Below, piece after piece: positions 23,425 through 37,400 of a stretch of DNA of 64,000 bases. The position numbers and the translations under genes were made by a program. The notes below the pieces were generated by a model. That model made no database searches, was not told the origin of the DNA, and saw only the letters and a list, made by a program, of their open reading frames with translations. Source of the DNA: Dysidea avara (lineage: Eukaryota > Porifera > Demospongiae > Dictyoceratida > Dysideidae); NCBI RefSeq assembly GCF_963678975.1, contig NC_089275.1, forward strand, positions 19,170,220-19,234,219, read 5' to 3'. Numbering within the stretch: the stretch's first letter is position 1; each line of letters opens with the position of its first letter.

Positions 23425-26400
23425 TTGCTCTCTTACCTTTCTTTAGTTTGCTTATTTAAAAAATGTTTGTTTAATGGTTACCATTACTTTTAGACTTGAG
23501 AGAATAAACACAGTTTTCTGGTAGGAAATTTAATTCTGGCCTTTTCCTGTTGAATGCTTCTAAATCATTATGATAGAATCAATTATCTCGATGACAATAT
23601 GGTTTGTCTCTTTTTGGCTTTGCTGGTGTGGAAAAGCTTAGTTAATACATGCTTTCTCCAGCTAAAGTCCATGAAGTGCAAACAATGTATCAGGTGCAGT
23701 ATTACAAAATGTTCAAAATCTAACCATAACATTGGTGCTATAGATAGAATTTGAGTTTTATACATAAAGAAGTTAATGTACGTGTATGTAGATCATCAAA
23801 TGTATAAGCTCAAAAACTAGTACTTGTCATATACTTGCAGAGTATGTCACAAAGCACTCACTATACAGTGAATAGCATATGTGTGTTCTTCATCTATGCT
23901 TATTAACTGCCTGGTATTTAGATTCTTCACACCTGTTCCACTATCATCTAGCTAACTTAGCTTATTTTCAAGAAATAATGGAATTAGTTATGCCTTATTT
24001 GGGGCATCATATGTGGTTATCCATGCAGTACAGCAGCTGCCTCTTGTACCCCCTATATACTCTGAAATGTGGACACCGTTATTTGTCTAAGGTCCCATTT
24101 GTATTAAACACACATACAATTAAACCTCTGAGATCAGGCAACTTTCCAATACAAACAGTACAGTGGGGTCTCAGAATAGTATTGTGAGAGCCTCTACATT
24201 TTCCAATAAGAACAGTATAGTGAAGTCTTAAGGTGTACAGAATAGTGCCGTGAGAGCCTCTAGCTTATTAAAATTTTTATATACATAGGGCACACACACA
24301 CATGTATGTATGACTGTGTGCTACCTCTTAATCAACATTTTTGTGTGTACAGTAAATAGATCATGACATGCCCTTTGTACTGAAGTTATGCCTGTTCTCA
24401 ATCACTTCTGTCTGTACCTTTTGTTATTTTCACTGAAATGGCTATTAAATCAAATTCTTTACGGTATGTTATTCTCTTACACCTGTATGCTGCTCCTCTT
24501 TTGGTAACCTTACAATTTGGCATGCAAGAAATTTCAATGATATAAAAGTGGTCAATGTACCAGCCATTTTGTGACCAAATTTGCAAGAAAGGTCTTCCAC
24601 ATACCAAATTTTACCATTGCAATGATTCATAACTTAATTTAGATTTGAAATAAGTTATTGATTGAAATTTTGTCAGCTGTGAGCCATAACATAGAGCATT
24701 GGAAGAAGAAAAACTTCAGAAACAAAGTTATTCATACAATTATGTGTGGGAGACACAAATCCAGCCTTTAAGAGCATCCATTGCATTATATTGCATAAAC
24801 CATAAACAAAACTAGACTTAAAAGTCTTTCCTGCTGCCACTTATTTGCTCCACTAACAATTTCTTCTATTGGCATTTATCAACAACATATATATTGGGGT
24901 CAGCAATAGCCTGCCATAGTATGTGTGTGGCGCACAGTATATTCAGTATGCAGCACAAATTTGGTTTTACAAATAATTCATAATAGTGCATGCTGAATGT
25001 ACACATGTATATTGCGTATATGTACGTATACAGCCAGTGTTCTATGAATTACAGTGGTAGGCAGGGACAGTGCTCGGTTACAACAAATCCATAACAGTCA
25101 AGCTGTACAAAAGGTGTAGTGGTGCTACAACTGTGCTGAAATTTTGATCATTGGAGCAATTTCTTGGTGATTTACTTCACAGTTTGGCTATTCTGTTCCG
25201 CAGTTTGGCTATTTTGGCATGGATCCTATCATTTACTACTTTACATGTGCTCTATTCAAGGCAGAAAGTCAAGTTGATGTTGAAAACAAAGCTTAGAGAA
25301 TTTACTTATATCTAAAACCATTTAGTTAATGAGATTACATTAATTTAACTAGTATAAATTTACTTAATCGCTCAACATAAAAGTAATAGTGAACTTGTTC
25401 ATTCCAGTTACCTCTGCCAGGCCTGCCTTATTAAGGAGGTGGTTGCATTAAACATGTTAAGGTCACTGTGTACACAAATAACAATTAGGAGACTGTTACA
25501 ATGGTCAGTTTAAATCAGGTGGCCTTATTATACAGTGATCCAGTTGGACAGGTTTCATTGTATAGTTGAATATTAGAAGTATTGCATAATCACAAATGCA
25601 GTAAAATACCTACAGTAAAGCAAACAGGCATAACACGGAATGTGATCAAAGGAATCAAATGAAACTTGGTGTATGACTTTGACTCATGATGCACTGTCTT
25701 TATGCCAATTTTTAAGAAATTTGAAAAGAGTGGGTTAATGTTTTAATTTCTTTGATAAATTAGCATGGAATGACTAAAATACTAGAATTTCCTGAGTTAA
25801 TATCCCAATTTGCCCAATGCTGACAGAGGTCCAGCAGGTGGTTTTGAGTAGTCCATAGTATGGAGAAATATTTTGTGACATAAAATAAACTATAGACCAC
25901 ATTGCAAGGTTCAGCCAAAAAAGCCCATTCTTCTGCCGGACTATTAAGGCAAATTACAAAGATAATTGAACAAATTGCATGAAAGTAAAAAAAAAGCAAC
26001 AGTCGATAATAGCAGCAGTAGAATTCTGATAAGAAAGTTACCCTATAAACCAATGTGGGGAAGGTGGCTAATTATTCATTACAATTCTACATGCACCTGA
26101 CTGTTTTATTAGAGATAGCTGAATGCTCTATTAGAGTATTTCAATCTTTTACTATTACAATTATTATTTTGAGAAGTGAAAGAGTTAAATAGTCCTTTCT
26201 CCATTGGTCTTCTGCCCATTCTTCAGCATTCAGTCTCTATGAAGCAAGTTCGTTCATAACATCTGTAGCCGCAATCATTAAAACATTGAGATGATGAAAT
26301 AATGGTGAAAACTCATAATAATGACCAAATTTAGGCAGTGGATCTGAAATACAATAGCTAAGTGGCCTAAAGAGTCCAGAAAACAGTGGGAGGGAGGCAA

Positions 26401-26602
26401 TCAAGAGAGAATATAAATTGTGGTATTTAGACATCTCTCACCTGGACCCACACTACAATCAAATAGATTCAGTACCATCTTACCAACGGGAGGATGGCTC
26501 AAGTTCACTAACAAAAATCTGGTTAACGGACAAAAATTTGAATTTCCAGAATTAATTGCTCTAGCATTTTGGATGTTGCCGTGGTTTTTTCAATGATATG
26601 AT
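23425..26602. other. Spacer upstream of K2
   Basis: AT-rich spacer. A short tandem duplication lies at about 24140-24260 (two copies of a unit containing GTGAGAGCCTCTA). A pair of 19-bp-word copies is at 26098-26138. No gene-like sequence was recognised. Confidence 0.5.
26098..26138 (+). repeat. Tandem pair of the 19-bp TGACTG word
   Basis: TGACTGTTTTATTAGAGAT is followed 22 bases later by TGAATGCTCTATTAGAGTA, then TTTCAATCTTTT. Not inside any recognisable element here. Confidence 0.7.
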
Positions 26603-26760
26603 ATGGCGACTGATGATAAGTTCACACATACAGGTCTACTTTTAAAACAACTCAAATCACAAGTTCTTTCTTTAGTGGAAGCTTATGAAGACATGGGAAA
26701 TCCACAATCCAAACTGAAATCTTTCAAGTCAACATTGGACATGGGAATTGTGATAGACAG
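26603..26760 (+). pseudogene. Remnant resembling the K-gene 5' coding end
   Basis: The opening MATDDKFTHTGLLLKQL resembles the K2 start MADDFTRTGLVLKQI. The kinase motifs that should follow are absent, and after about 50 codons a possible donor (GACAG then GTCACT) resembles the end of K2 exon 1 (GACAG then GTAAGA). It may be a duplicated first exon with its middle deleted, or an alternative first exon. It lies about 500 bases upstream of K2. Weak evidence. Confidence 0.35.
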
Positions 26761-27257
26761 GTCACTGTTTATATCATTGATCATGAGGCTTTGGCAAAAG
26801 AGCAGTTCAACATACAGTTACTACAAATCTGTATCGGTTGATTGTTCTCGATGCACGGTTCAGCTCATGTGACCCATGAAAGCACAGACCATCACAAGGG
26901 GGTGACATACAGACACTCCGGCACTGTAGGTAGACCTACGCGGACCGCGGTCAAAGGTCAAGTCCATAAATTTGTGCCAAGCGAGCTAGGTGACAAGTCA
27001 ACGGTAAAAAATTCCAACCCACAATCAAAAAGTAAGTTACTGAAATATCGTCGCGAAGTCACCATTAAACAAAGATTGAACTGAGTAGTCACAGGTCAGT
27101 AGAAATTTCGGCGGGTCAAGACTGCGGAGGCGCAGAGCTAGCTACCTATAGCTACAGCGCGTACCTACTCCTCGCATCAGCCAATCCCTTCCGGCATGCA
27201 TGGCCACTACATTTCTAGAGCTTCAGTCTCACTCTTAGTAACTAGCTAGATGCTAAA
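26761..27257. promoter_or_regulatory. K2 upstream region
   Basis: Richer in GC and CpG than the surroundings (for example CTACGCGGACCGCGGTCAAA near 26937 and TACAGCGCGTACC near 27151), so it probably holds the K2 promoter. No TATA box was obvious. An 80-codon open frame here has no known domain. Confidence 0.3.
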
Positions 27258-28223
27258 ATGGCTGACGATTTCACTCGTACTGGTCTAGTTTTAAAACAGA
27301 TAACAGAGATTGATCGCGAAGAATTAGGACGTGGAACGTACGGAAGAGTTTATGCAGTCAACTACCTTGGTAAAATTTGTGCCGCCAAAGAAATCCAATT
27401 AAAGATTTACACGAACCTTGTCCGTAAAGTAGGACAAGTAAAGATTCAAGAATCTGTTATCCAGGCATGTATCCAATACAGTAAATTACGTCATCCTAAC
27501 GTCATACAGTTCCTAGGTGTTTATTACTCCACTACGTCAGTTGGTGTGACCCTACCAGCAATGGTGGTGGAAATGATGACCTGTAATTTGACTTCCTTTG
27601 TGGATAACCTTCAAGATATTCCTGTCCATATCAAATATTCTATTATGCATGATGTATCACTTGGACTTCGTTATCTTCATAATTGTGATCCTCCCATTGT
27701 CCACCATAATTTGTTTCCTAACAACGTCTTATTAATGGACTGTTGTTTGGCCAAGATCAGTGATATTTGTCTAGCTAATGGGGTACTAGATGAACACTTT
27801 CCATACTCTTCAGACAGCTCAATTGACTTCATTTCACTTGAAGCACTTTTTGAAGCTCCGCCTTATTCCACATCCATGGATGTATTTTCGTTTGCTGGGA
27901 TTATTCTTTATATCTTTAACCAACAATGGCCCAGGGTCTCAATCCAAAAGAAATCTAATCCCCATGCTGTGACCCTATCTGAAGTTGAAAAACGTCAAAA
28001 ACACTTAGATAAATTGAACAATGAATCAGCAATGTTGAGGTCACTGGTGGTTGAATGTCTTAACAATGATCCTGCTGCAAGACCAACCATGGAAATTGTT
28101 TCTGAGAGAATCCAGAAAGGGAAGTACATATGTGTAAAAGGGTCATTGCACAATGTTTCCACAGCCAGTACGCCGCTGAAACAAGTAAAGATTGAAAGGT
28201 TGCAGCAAAGAGTAATAAGACAG
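27258..28223 (+). CDS. K2 exon 1: pseudokinase domain of a kinase-Kelch protein
   Basis: 322 codons, close to K1 throughout. The glycine loop GRGTYGRVY is intact (near residue 24), as is the Lys at 44. The catalytic loop is HHNLFPNN (His 149, Asn 151 in place of Asp), the DFG position reads DIC (169-171) and the APE motif reads SLE (near 193-195), so it is more degenerate than K1. By family knowledge it should be catalytically dead or nearly so. The start ATG is preceded by AAA, a favourable context. The exon ends GACAG before GTAAGA in phase 0. Its only suitable partner is the Kelch exon 13.4 kb downstream at 41651, giving a 662-residue protein in the same layout as K1. Confidence 0.85.
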
Positions 28224-28787
28224 GTAAGAATATATAGCTAATTCAGTATCGATGACATACATGCTATGACTATATAGCTATGAGTCTTGTGGCCAATTAC
28301 ATGAAAGCACATAAAAGCAAACACACAAAAATCAGTGCCGTGGTTTACATGTATAATAATACCAGTTTTACAATCATAACTGTAGTTTTACATTTGGGAC
28401 TTGTGCTATTACAAGCCAGACAGTTACTCAAGACTATGATTATTTTTTGTACTATCCCCCAGACTATATAGTCATGCATCATACAGTGCACCAAGCCATA
28501 AACTTTCAAAAATTCAAGTAACCATAAGTTTATAACAAATCACTTAATTTACAACATAGCAACAATAGAAAAAAATATTCAGTAGAGTCAGGCAAATCTT
28601 TTTAAAAACAATTCACTTTAATTGGACAATTTCATATATGCTGCTATGTTTTAACCAATGAAATTGCACATTTTTTTGCTCTAATTGATGCCCGGTATTT
28701 GTTATTTGTTACTGTTCTATGTGTAATTTCACCCTATATTTCTTATTTTACTCAAACATACCATCAGAAAGGTAAGTTGTACAGTAC

Positions 28788-29345
28788 ACCAAGGCATAAA
28801 CTTCCAAAATCTGTTTAAAAATTTTATTTTCAACTTTAAAACTGCAACTTCTTACCACTTCACCCACTTTTTGTGTTGCATTTTATGAACTGCTGAATGA
28901 AATTTAGGTCAATTCACTTAGATTATTGCATATTTTAAATTGATATTACAAAATTTTAAAGTGAAAATTTCTACACATGCAAAGATTGAGTAATACTTAC
29001 CCAACCAAATAAGCTAAAGTTTTTCAGTTATTCGCTTGTATAACTCATTCTAAAGCAGCAATCAAGAAAATGCTCTGTAACATTTTCACAGAACACATCA
29101 AATGCTGTAAATCTAGTTTATCTTAAACTGTCACTGACTTGATGCGTTTTTTGTGAAAAAATCTGGATTTAAGAAGTGATAGGTCTGTAACAGAAACGCA
29201 AATTTGAAACAACCCGAAAATTGGCTCAAATTGTAGGTGCTTAATTGTGTATAACTGTTCCAATTTCATGGAAATAGCACCTTCCATTACAGAGTTACAG
29301 AATTTTAGAAATCGTGACTAAATTTTGGAAGTTTATGCCTTGGTG
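28788..29345. mobile_element. TIR element with CACCAAGGCATAAA ends
   Basis: CACCAAGGCATAAACTTCC at 28788 is mirrored by GGAAGTTTATGCCTTGGTG ending at 29345. A related single end (CACCAAGCCATAAACTTTC) is at 28490. Non-coding, about 560 bp, superfamily unknown. Confidence 0.7.
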
Positions 29346-31030
29346 AATTATAGCCCTTGATTGTAAACATGAAACTTATTACTTTTACGTAGCCAGCAAA
29401 CCCATACAACGTGTTGGGTGGCTGAAAGAAGGGATTTATATGCACTATAATTTGCACATTGGAATACTTTTTATATTTATACTGAAGTGTCCAGGTTGAA
29501 CTTTTCTTTGAGATCATGAGATGCTTAATGAAATGTGACCAGCCTCCTCTGCTAACCTTCTCTGCTATTGTATGGAATTCATATACATGTATGTATACTT
29601 TGTCAAAGCCAACGGCATAAACTAATTACATGAAGCTTTGCAATGGGGAAAACCACTAACTGTATTCATGTTGTCATTATGTGTGGTTTCTGTTTACGCA
29701 GATAACCACTAGATGCATACTATATTATTGCCAAATTAGTCTAGTCAATCTAGGTGATTTTTGGCCCATGCTCATCACTATTTGCAACAGAATTTTTTTC
29801 TTCATAGTTAACTTCTAAGAAGTGCCCGGATCAACATACTAAAAATGCACCCAAAGTCAAATACATATGTGAAATTTGATATGAATGTTCTATTAAAATA
29901 TTTTAACCCAGCTATTTTGGGTTTTGTCTTGTAACTCTGTAGGTGTTACTCTGATTTCTTTTAAACTACTTCTACATGGGTTCCTATATGCATGTTTTTA
30001 TATTTTTAAGTCATTCTAATAAAAAGTTTTCAATGTTTTCATGACAATAATTCTAGGGCTGTACTGGTACCAATGCTGTATGGTATCAGAACCAATATCA
30101 TTAGTATCAATCAATTAACAGTTGTGTTTATATTATACTTCACCAATTTTTTAGTGTGGTATGGATACTATTATAAGCCATAAAGTTGCTCTAAAACAGC
30201 ATGCATGAATGAGTCTAATTTTCCTTCACTGGTGGTTTTCAGTTGGTACCACCTTTTGAAGTTTATTTTTGTACAATTGATTTGTACTGACAAATTAGTA
30301 TCTTATCAAAACAATTTGTAAACAGTTATCAGCAACTAGCTACAGTATTAGATTGTCAGAAAGCACATTGAATTAGCTATATGCTGTAGCACTCATATTT
30401 TAACACTTGTATCCAAAAAAGCAAGATATCAGATCTGATGTAAAAATGGAACATCAGTACAGCATCAATTGCACAACTCTGTCAAGGGGAAGGATATTGG
30501 TGAGCATCTCAGACCAGTTAAACCGCAAAAGATCTGTCATCAGCTAGAAATTGAAGCATCTTTATGATATCTAAAGCAATGCAGTATCTCTGCATTAGAA
30601 TCCAAATGGAGAGGATTACATGGTCTGCCATCAATTAAGTGAGGGTACAGTCTAAATCAATCACAATTTCAGCAACAACAAACAAAGATGAATAAAGCCA
30701 TGACAATAATGTGCTCTACAGCAACATGCCTGTGTTGTATATATAGCAGGTTCTGGTTGATGTGCAATGATCAAAGATTGCTGATGGTACATGCCAATAC
30801 ATACACATCAGACTCTAAAGTGGTAATCAGACTTTAGACAAATAAAAGGGCTTGGATTGTATAGTTTGTTGATGATCAAGTTCCACATAATTAAAACGGT
30901 GATATACACATTGTTGTAAGCACTTCTATCTGGATATTGGAATGTTCACAAATAGCAACCATTATAATTTTTGGCTTGAGGAAATAGTTTTTAGGAAAAC
31001 AGTCAATTGGTGTAACTATAATAGGAAGCC

Positions 31031-31098
<68 letters not shown>

Positions 31099-31113
31099 AT
31101 AGTGTAGTAGTAG
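31031..31113 (+). repeat. (TAG)n/(CAG)n compound microsatellite
   Basis: About eleven TAG units, then about ten CAG units, then TAGTAATAGTGTAGTAGTAG. Intronic. Confidence 0.95.
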
Positions 31114-31745
31114 CATGAAAAGATAATTTTATATGATCATTATTACTTCTGACACAACTTAATAGCATCACATTAATGGTTTATGCTCAGCATAAAAATT
31201 ACTTGGAATTTTCTAGTTGTCTATACATAGAGTGATTCTCTCCATCGCCCTGCATTAGTACTGCAAATCTAATATAACATGCAAGTGTCATAAACACCAG
31301 TGAATTGCTTTTAAAGTCCAAAAGTTATTGCTGTATATTGCGCTGCGTGATCAATATAACCATCACTCCTCTGATCATTTGTAAATTTTTTACATTGAAG
31401 TTCCTTGGAAGTCTATTATAATAATCTCAGACTAAGGTATATCAACTAATGTATCAAACAATTTCACTAGAATCTAAGTATAACATGAGTGAGATTGAGT
31501 CCCAGATGCTATATTATAATTATTTTTCATGCACTTATGATTGATCCATCAAATATACTTATTACCAAGTTATTGGGGAGAAGGTGCTACGTACCTTATA
31601 ATTAATGCCTCTTTTACATGGTTGTAATCAGAGAGCACTGAGAAGGGAAGAGGTTCAAAGACATAAATATGTTTAACAACATGGAATTGGGGTTGGGGGA
31701 GGGTGTGTTTTCAGAAGAAAGGTTTTAATCATAATATACTAACAT

Positions 31746-31785
31746 CGACTGCTTTATTAAAATAAATGGTTACTCTATTAGAGTA
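31746..31785 (+). repeat. Tandem pair of the 19-bp TGACTG word
   Basis: CGACTGCTTTATTAAAATA and, starting 21 bases later, TGGTTACTCTATTAGAGTA. Stand-alone, not inside a recognised element. Confidence 0.65.
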
Positions 31786-32397
31786 GTTTGTTCTTAATTG
31801 AATTTCTAGTATTTCCCCAAGGTGCATTTTTAGTATGGTGATTTAGGAATTCCATAAAAGTATTTTATGAAGAAAAATATTCTGTTGCAATTAGTGTTGG
31901 GCCTTACTCTATTTTGACTAGACTAAATGCCTTAGTGGAGGCACTCTATTTATATATTGATTTGTAACTGTGTTTGTCTGCTACAGAAGTGCATGATTCG
32001 AGATGTTGTGAAATGAGATTGATGAGGTAAAGATTGTTGCACAATTCACTGTGCACAGCGAGTCTTTTGGTCTGGTCATCTTTAGCAGGAAGTGGTATTT
32101 AGTATTTAATTGAGCAGTTTATTGATGGTTTGTGGAGAACACGAACAAACTAGGAGGTTTCAATACCAGCCTACTTGTAATTGTCAGCTATGAAAGTGCA
32201 ATTTTATGTGTCCCAGTGTTATAATTACCTTTGACTTTTGGTATGCATGAAGCTTAGCTTAAACCACCTGTTTCCTGCTGTACTTGACTGCAGACATTGC
32301 ATTACATTATGCTTACACTACGATTGGCACTTGCTCCATGCATTGCCCTGGAGTGTATGGATCAAACTATGTAGAAAAGATTTTGATCATGCTGAGT

Positions 32398-32508
32398 ATA
32401 TACAACTGTAATGTGTGTAGTGAAGCATCTGAATACACAATAAAGTGTGAACTTTGTGACATGGTTGTGCATTGCATGCAGTCTGAAAAATATGCTTTGA
32501 AACATTGA
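32398..32508 (+). pseudogene. Cys-rich, PHD-finger-like fragment
   Basis: A 37-codon stretch with CNVC, then CELC 14 residues later, and a VHC motif, in PHD-type spacing. PHD fingers of this kind occur in ORF1 of some non-LTR elements, and the fragment lies upstream of one on the same strand. It ends at a stop at once and has no other domain, so I treat it as a fossil. Weak. Confidence 0.3.
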
Positions 32509-33037
32509 TGGGGTCATAAGTATTTACTGGTTCTGTGCCAGCTGTACTGAGCTAATTATGAGTTACATTAACAAGTTCTCTGGTAGTTTGGTGAATGAGA
32601 TCATTGAATCTATAGTCACTCCTATAAGTCAGCTCATTATAAAGTTCTAACTGATGCAACAAGTTAATTTCAAAAATTGCAAATGATGATCCCATACCAC
32701 CACAGTCACACATACTATCTACTGTACATTATTTTCAAAGCAATCTATGCATATAGCCTGCAATACATGCAAGACACAAGAGTGCATGTGAATCACATGC
32801 ATGGTTAATTTTTAAAAAATGAAGTAGGTTTCAAGTGATAAACATGAATTAATTAACAGTAGTGAAACATGATGTATATGAATGATGGTACATAGCTATT
32901 ACGTATAGTGTAGTTATGTGAAATTATTTTGACATTGGTGCTTCATTTTTAATTGATAATATTAAGCAATACACTAGTTTGTTAACTATTTTTGATATAG
33001 AGCATATAATTATAGTTATGGTATACATTTGTGGCTG

Positions 33038-33056
33038 TGACTGCTTTATTAGAGTA
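33038..33056 (+). repeat. Single copy of the 19-bp TGACTG word
   Basis: TGACTGCTTTATTAGAGTA, in otherwise unremarkable AT-rich intron sequence. Confidence 0.8.
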
Positions 33057-33446
33057 TCTAGTATTTTAATTCTTGCTTATCTCAAGTACAGCAGATTATG
33101 GGGTCTGTCATTTAAAGGCATGGTCACCATGCATCATTTTAAAACAATGCAGCTTCAGGTATCTACTCCCTTTTGCATTTAGTAATACAGATGCTTCAAA
33201 TAGTTTTGTGGTGAATATGAATTATTTCCTTAAAATCACATAATGAAGAAAACCATGCAATTGAAGATAAAAGATATACAATGTGCAGAAGGCACACACT
33301 CTTGGTACAAATCTACTTTGCTTTTTCCACCTTTTATTTTAGCAATTCTTTTGTTTTTTCATCTAATGTATGTTCAAGAATTATCTATTTGTATGGTCAG
33401 CATTAAAGGCCATTTCTGAGTGCATAGCTGCAATTTCACCTTCAAG

Positions 33447-33535
33447 TGACTGTTCTATTAGAGTACCTATGATTGCTTCCTAGTGAATGCATGTATTATT
33501 GATATTTTATTACATGTGACAGTTCTAGTAGAGTA
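33447..33535 (+). repeat. Two copies of the 19-bp TGACTG word
   Basis: An exact TGACTGTTCTATTAGAGTA at 33447 and a variant TGACAGTTCTAGTAGAGTA at 33517, 70 bases apart. No inverted ends are visible around them. Confidence 0.8.
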
Positions 33536-34459
33536 AGCTTATCTTGATGTTTTGCATATGTTCCTAGTGCTAGCGTCCATTTGTCAGTATTTTGCAGGGT
33601 TCCTACTAATTTTTTTGAATGTATACTGTCACTGAAACTGCCAGTACAACACACATTTTGTCCTGCCAAAACATAAAAATGTACTGGTACCCAGTTTTAA
33701 GCTTTCAGTGCTCGAGATATATAGTTATGCCAAAAGTAATGTATCCATTTCATAAAATATAGTCTTTTGTCTTTAAGCTATTAAATGAAACTTCATGCAT
33801 CCCACAAGTCAAATGTATAACACTGGATAACATGGTTTAAATACATATTGTACATTCATAGCTGACAAGTTCTGGTGTTCAAACCTCACTGTTTTGGCTT
33901 GAGGTAAAGCTTGTGGTCACAAACCATAAAAAAACAGCTTAATTAAATATTACTGGTATTACTGCCTTTGTAAGACTGCTCTCTAGCAGAAGTGTAGCGT
34001 TCTGATTTATCCAGCCACAATGTCCGGACAACAATAAAATTAACCAGTCAAGATGCAACATTGACCAGAAATTGGCTGATTGTCGAACATTATTTCGAGC
34101 CCCAATTTTGCTCATTGCTTTATCACCTATGCATATATATTTTATGCCAAAAGTTTTGCTGACACAATCTATGCATCTCATTAACGGCACATGCCATGCA
34201 TGAGTTTGTTATCATGGCCTAAAATGGCCTGAAATGATGGTTGCACTACTTCTATTGGCTTCTAGCTTTGCAATTGTGGTCAGGTTGGCAATTGTGTCCT
34301 GCATGCAAGCATCTACTGCTTTTCTTGTGATCAGCTCATGGCAACAGAGAAGTATGCAAAAATTTAATTTAATATCACACATCAGACAGCTCAGGCATGC
34401 CCAACATGCTTTAGCATCTGTAGTGTTCATCAGACATACATCTCAATAATAGTACAGAT

Positions 34460-37400
34460 CACGTGCACATATTCTGTGTATACGATAGTGTGTGTGCACA
34501 GTTATAGTTAGTTGCACCACATCTCCCTCACTGGGTTGATGCCTGAATATTTCAGGTGGTTGTATAGTATTGCCAATCATTGATCAAGTAACGTGACATT
34601 GATGCTCTGGGCTGGAGCTCCCAGTAGTTGAGGATGTTAGATGTTTAAGTGTGTTCGATTTACCCTCACCTCCCTGTACCCCGTTTGGGGTGTCAGCACT
34701 TTATGATGGAGGAGCATCTGCTTGTCCTATAACTTGCCCAGCAACTGTTGGTCCTGATGTGACATAAACTAGTTTATTGTTAGGAATGGGTGGTAAAGAA
34801 TGAGAGTGGTGTCTTTTATCATAGTCTGTTTTCTGATGTTGCTTGAACTAATTGTCCATGTCTCAAAATGATTTGAGATATGCCCATGTAGGTTGTAGCT
34901 GCTCAGTAGTTGTTGGAAAAGTATTTCAAAAGCATTTCCCCATAAGTAGCTCTGCTGGTGAAAAATTGCACCATAGAATTGGGGTGCTTCAATACATTAG
35001 CAAAGCCATATAGGGGTCATCTGATTCTTAGCAGTTTGTATGGCTCGTTCGACTTGGCCATTACTCTGAGGGAATAATGGACTGCTAGTTACATATATAT
35101 GGTAAATGTTACAGGACTTTGCAAATTCAGCAAACTCACAGGAGGAGAATTGAGGTCAATTGTCACTCGTGACAGTCTCTGGTATGCCATAATGAGAAAA
35201 AAACTGATCACAAGGCATCTATGATGTGGTAATTTCAGTTTGATTACTTCAATGAATCTAGAAAAATAATCAATGATCATCACATAATGGGTTTAAATAA
35301 AACAGGTCTGTTCCAATCTTCTGCCATGGATAGTCTGGTAACTGAGACTAAATAAGAGGTTCTTTACATGGGAATGATTCTCTTACACGTGTAGGGTGCT
35401 TTGCAATTATATCACTGATATGCCAAGCCACCAGACTGAAATCTTGGCACACAAATGACATCTCTGAATGCCCTGATGACCATTGTGAAGCTTCCGTAAC
35501 ATTTCCTGCTGCATAAGGAGATGTATCACAATACGAGAACCATACAACAGTAAATCATCATGTATACAGTTAACTAACCCCAATATGGTTTCAGGGAAAG
35601 GCTGAGGTGTTTCTTATTAGGCCAATCATGTTTACAGTAGGATGTAAGGGTGGAACAGGTGGGTCAGAGCTCTGTGCTGTCTTTATGTCACTGACGTATT
35701 AGCTGCTGGCTGGTAAATGGGCTACAGTTAGTGCTAGAAGTAACTCTGCTTCCTCTTGTAGTTATTGATTTCTGCTACTGAGACAGGGGCTCATGACAAC
35801 GTGTCTGCAGTGTACATTTGTTTGCCAGAAACATGTGTAATGGTGTAGTCAATTTTGATACACAGAGCCGAAACTGCAGAATTCTTGGGGATAGAGTATC
35901 CAAGCTTTTATTTCCAAGTAAGGGTATCTGTAGATTTTGGTCAGTGTTGATGGTAAATGTTTTGTCAAGAGTTTAAATGGAGAATCTTTCACAGGCCCAA
36001 GTTATTGTGAAGGCTTCCTTTTCAACTTGGATGTATGTGTCTGACATTACCCTTTAGGCAAATGCCATGAGTTTCAGTCTTCTGTAGTAGTGCAGCCCAA
36101 GTCCAAAGAAAGAGGCATCTCCACGGACCATGACATCTGCAATAACATCAAACAAGGCTAACACAGTTGGCTTTGCTATCTCTGCTTTAACACTAGCAAA
36201 TGATTCATCTTGTACAGTGCCCCACATCCATGAATTACGTAGTTGTAACAGTTCACAGAGTAGCTCTGTGATTTGAGCAAGATTACACGAAAACTTCCCA
36301 AATTGGTTTATCATACACATAAAACGTCGCAGTTCTGATTGTCAGGATCTGGTCGTATGCCAGACTGGTCTATAAGGTGGCCCAGAAACTTAATAGAGGG
36401 TTGCCAAAATTAACACATGTCTTGGTTGAGGGTAGCCCCTGCTGCCTGAATACAAAGGATTTTTTCGAGCCATGTATCGTGTTCACCTGTGTCTTTTCCA
36501 CATCATCCATATGGCAAAGGACTCTAAGAACTTGTGCATTCATTTTTGGAAATGCTCTGGAGCACTTGAAATTCCAAAAGGCAGTTTATTGAAGCAGTAT
36601 CTGCCACTGTGAGCAAGGAAGGCTTGCATATGTAAAAGTTCCGTGGATCTCTCCAGATGGGCTGCAGAGAGTTTTCTGAGGTTTGGCCAATTAAAAATCT
36701 GAAAAGTGTCTAAGGAAATTGCTGTGACTTCAGCTGCAGTATCTAACTTGAAGGAGACAGACTTGCCATTTAAATCTACCTACTTTCCAGAATGATGTGG
36801 ATTGATCTGCCAGTATGTTTAAAAAATACAGTGTCAAGATGGCTCTCTGCAGACATTTTTGGTCAAACAGCACGTCCTCGTTTGCGACATCATGACATCT
36901 TTGGCAGGGAATCTGTCACAGGAGTGTGTCACCTGTCCACACAGTGAGGCCATGTTTTCTTAAAGTTACAGCTGTTGAACTGCATTCTATCTAGTTCACT
37001 ACTAGTACATGTCTCACTTGAGTGCATGGTGCTGGGCCTGGACAACTTTGTGTTGGCGGATTACATGTTTAGCCTTTTCCAATGCAAGGTCAGGATATAC
37101 ATGTAGCTGTAAATGTTCAGAAAGATGGCACTTATGGATTCCAGCAACAAGTCTATCACGAATCATCTCTTCCTTGAGCTGTCCGTAGTTGCAGAATTCT
37201 GTCATGTTATAGAGTTCTATAATAAACTGTTCTGCTGATTCACCATCCAGTTGAATGTAGTGATTGAAGTGAGTTCTCTCAAAAATTACATATACATTCC
37301 TTAATTGTCACCTTGAAGAAAGAGTTGAACTTCCCTATCACTGTGTACATGTTTTCTGTCATCGTCAGCAATATTAGTAGACACTAGAACTGTCTCAGTT

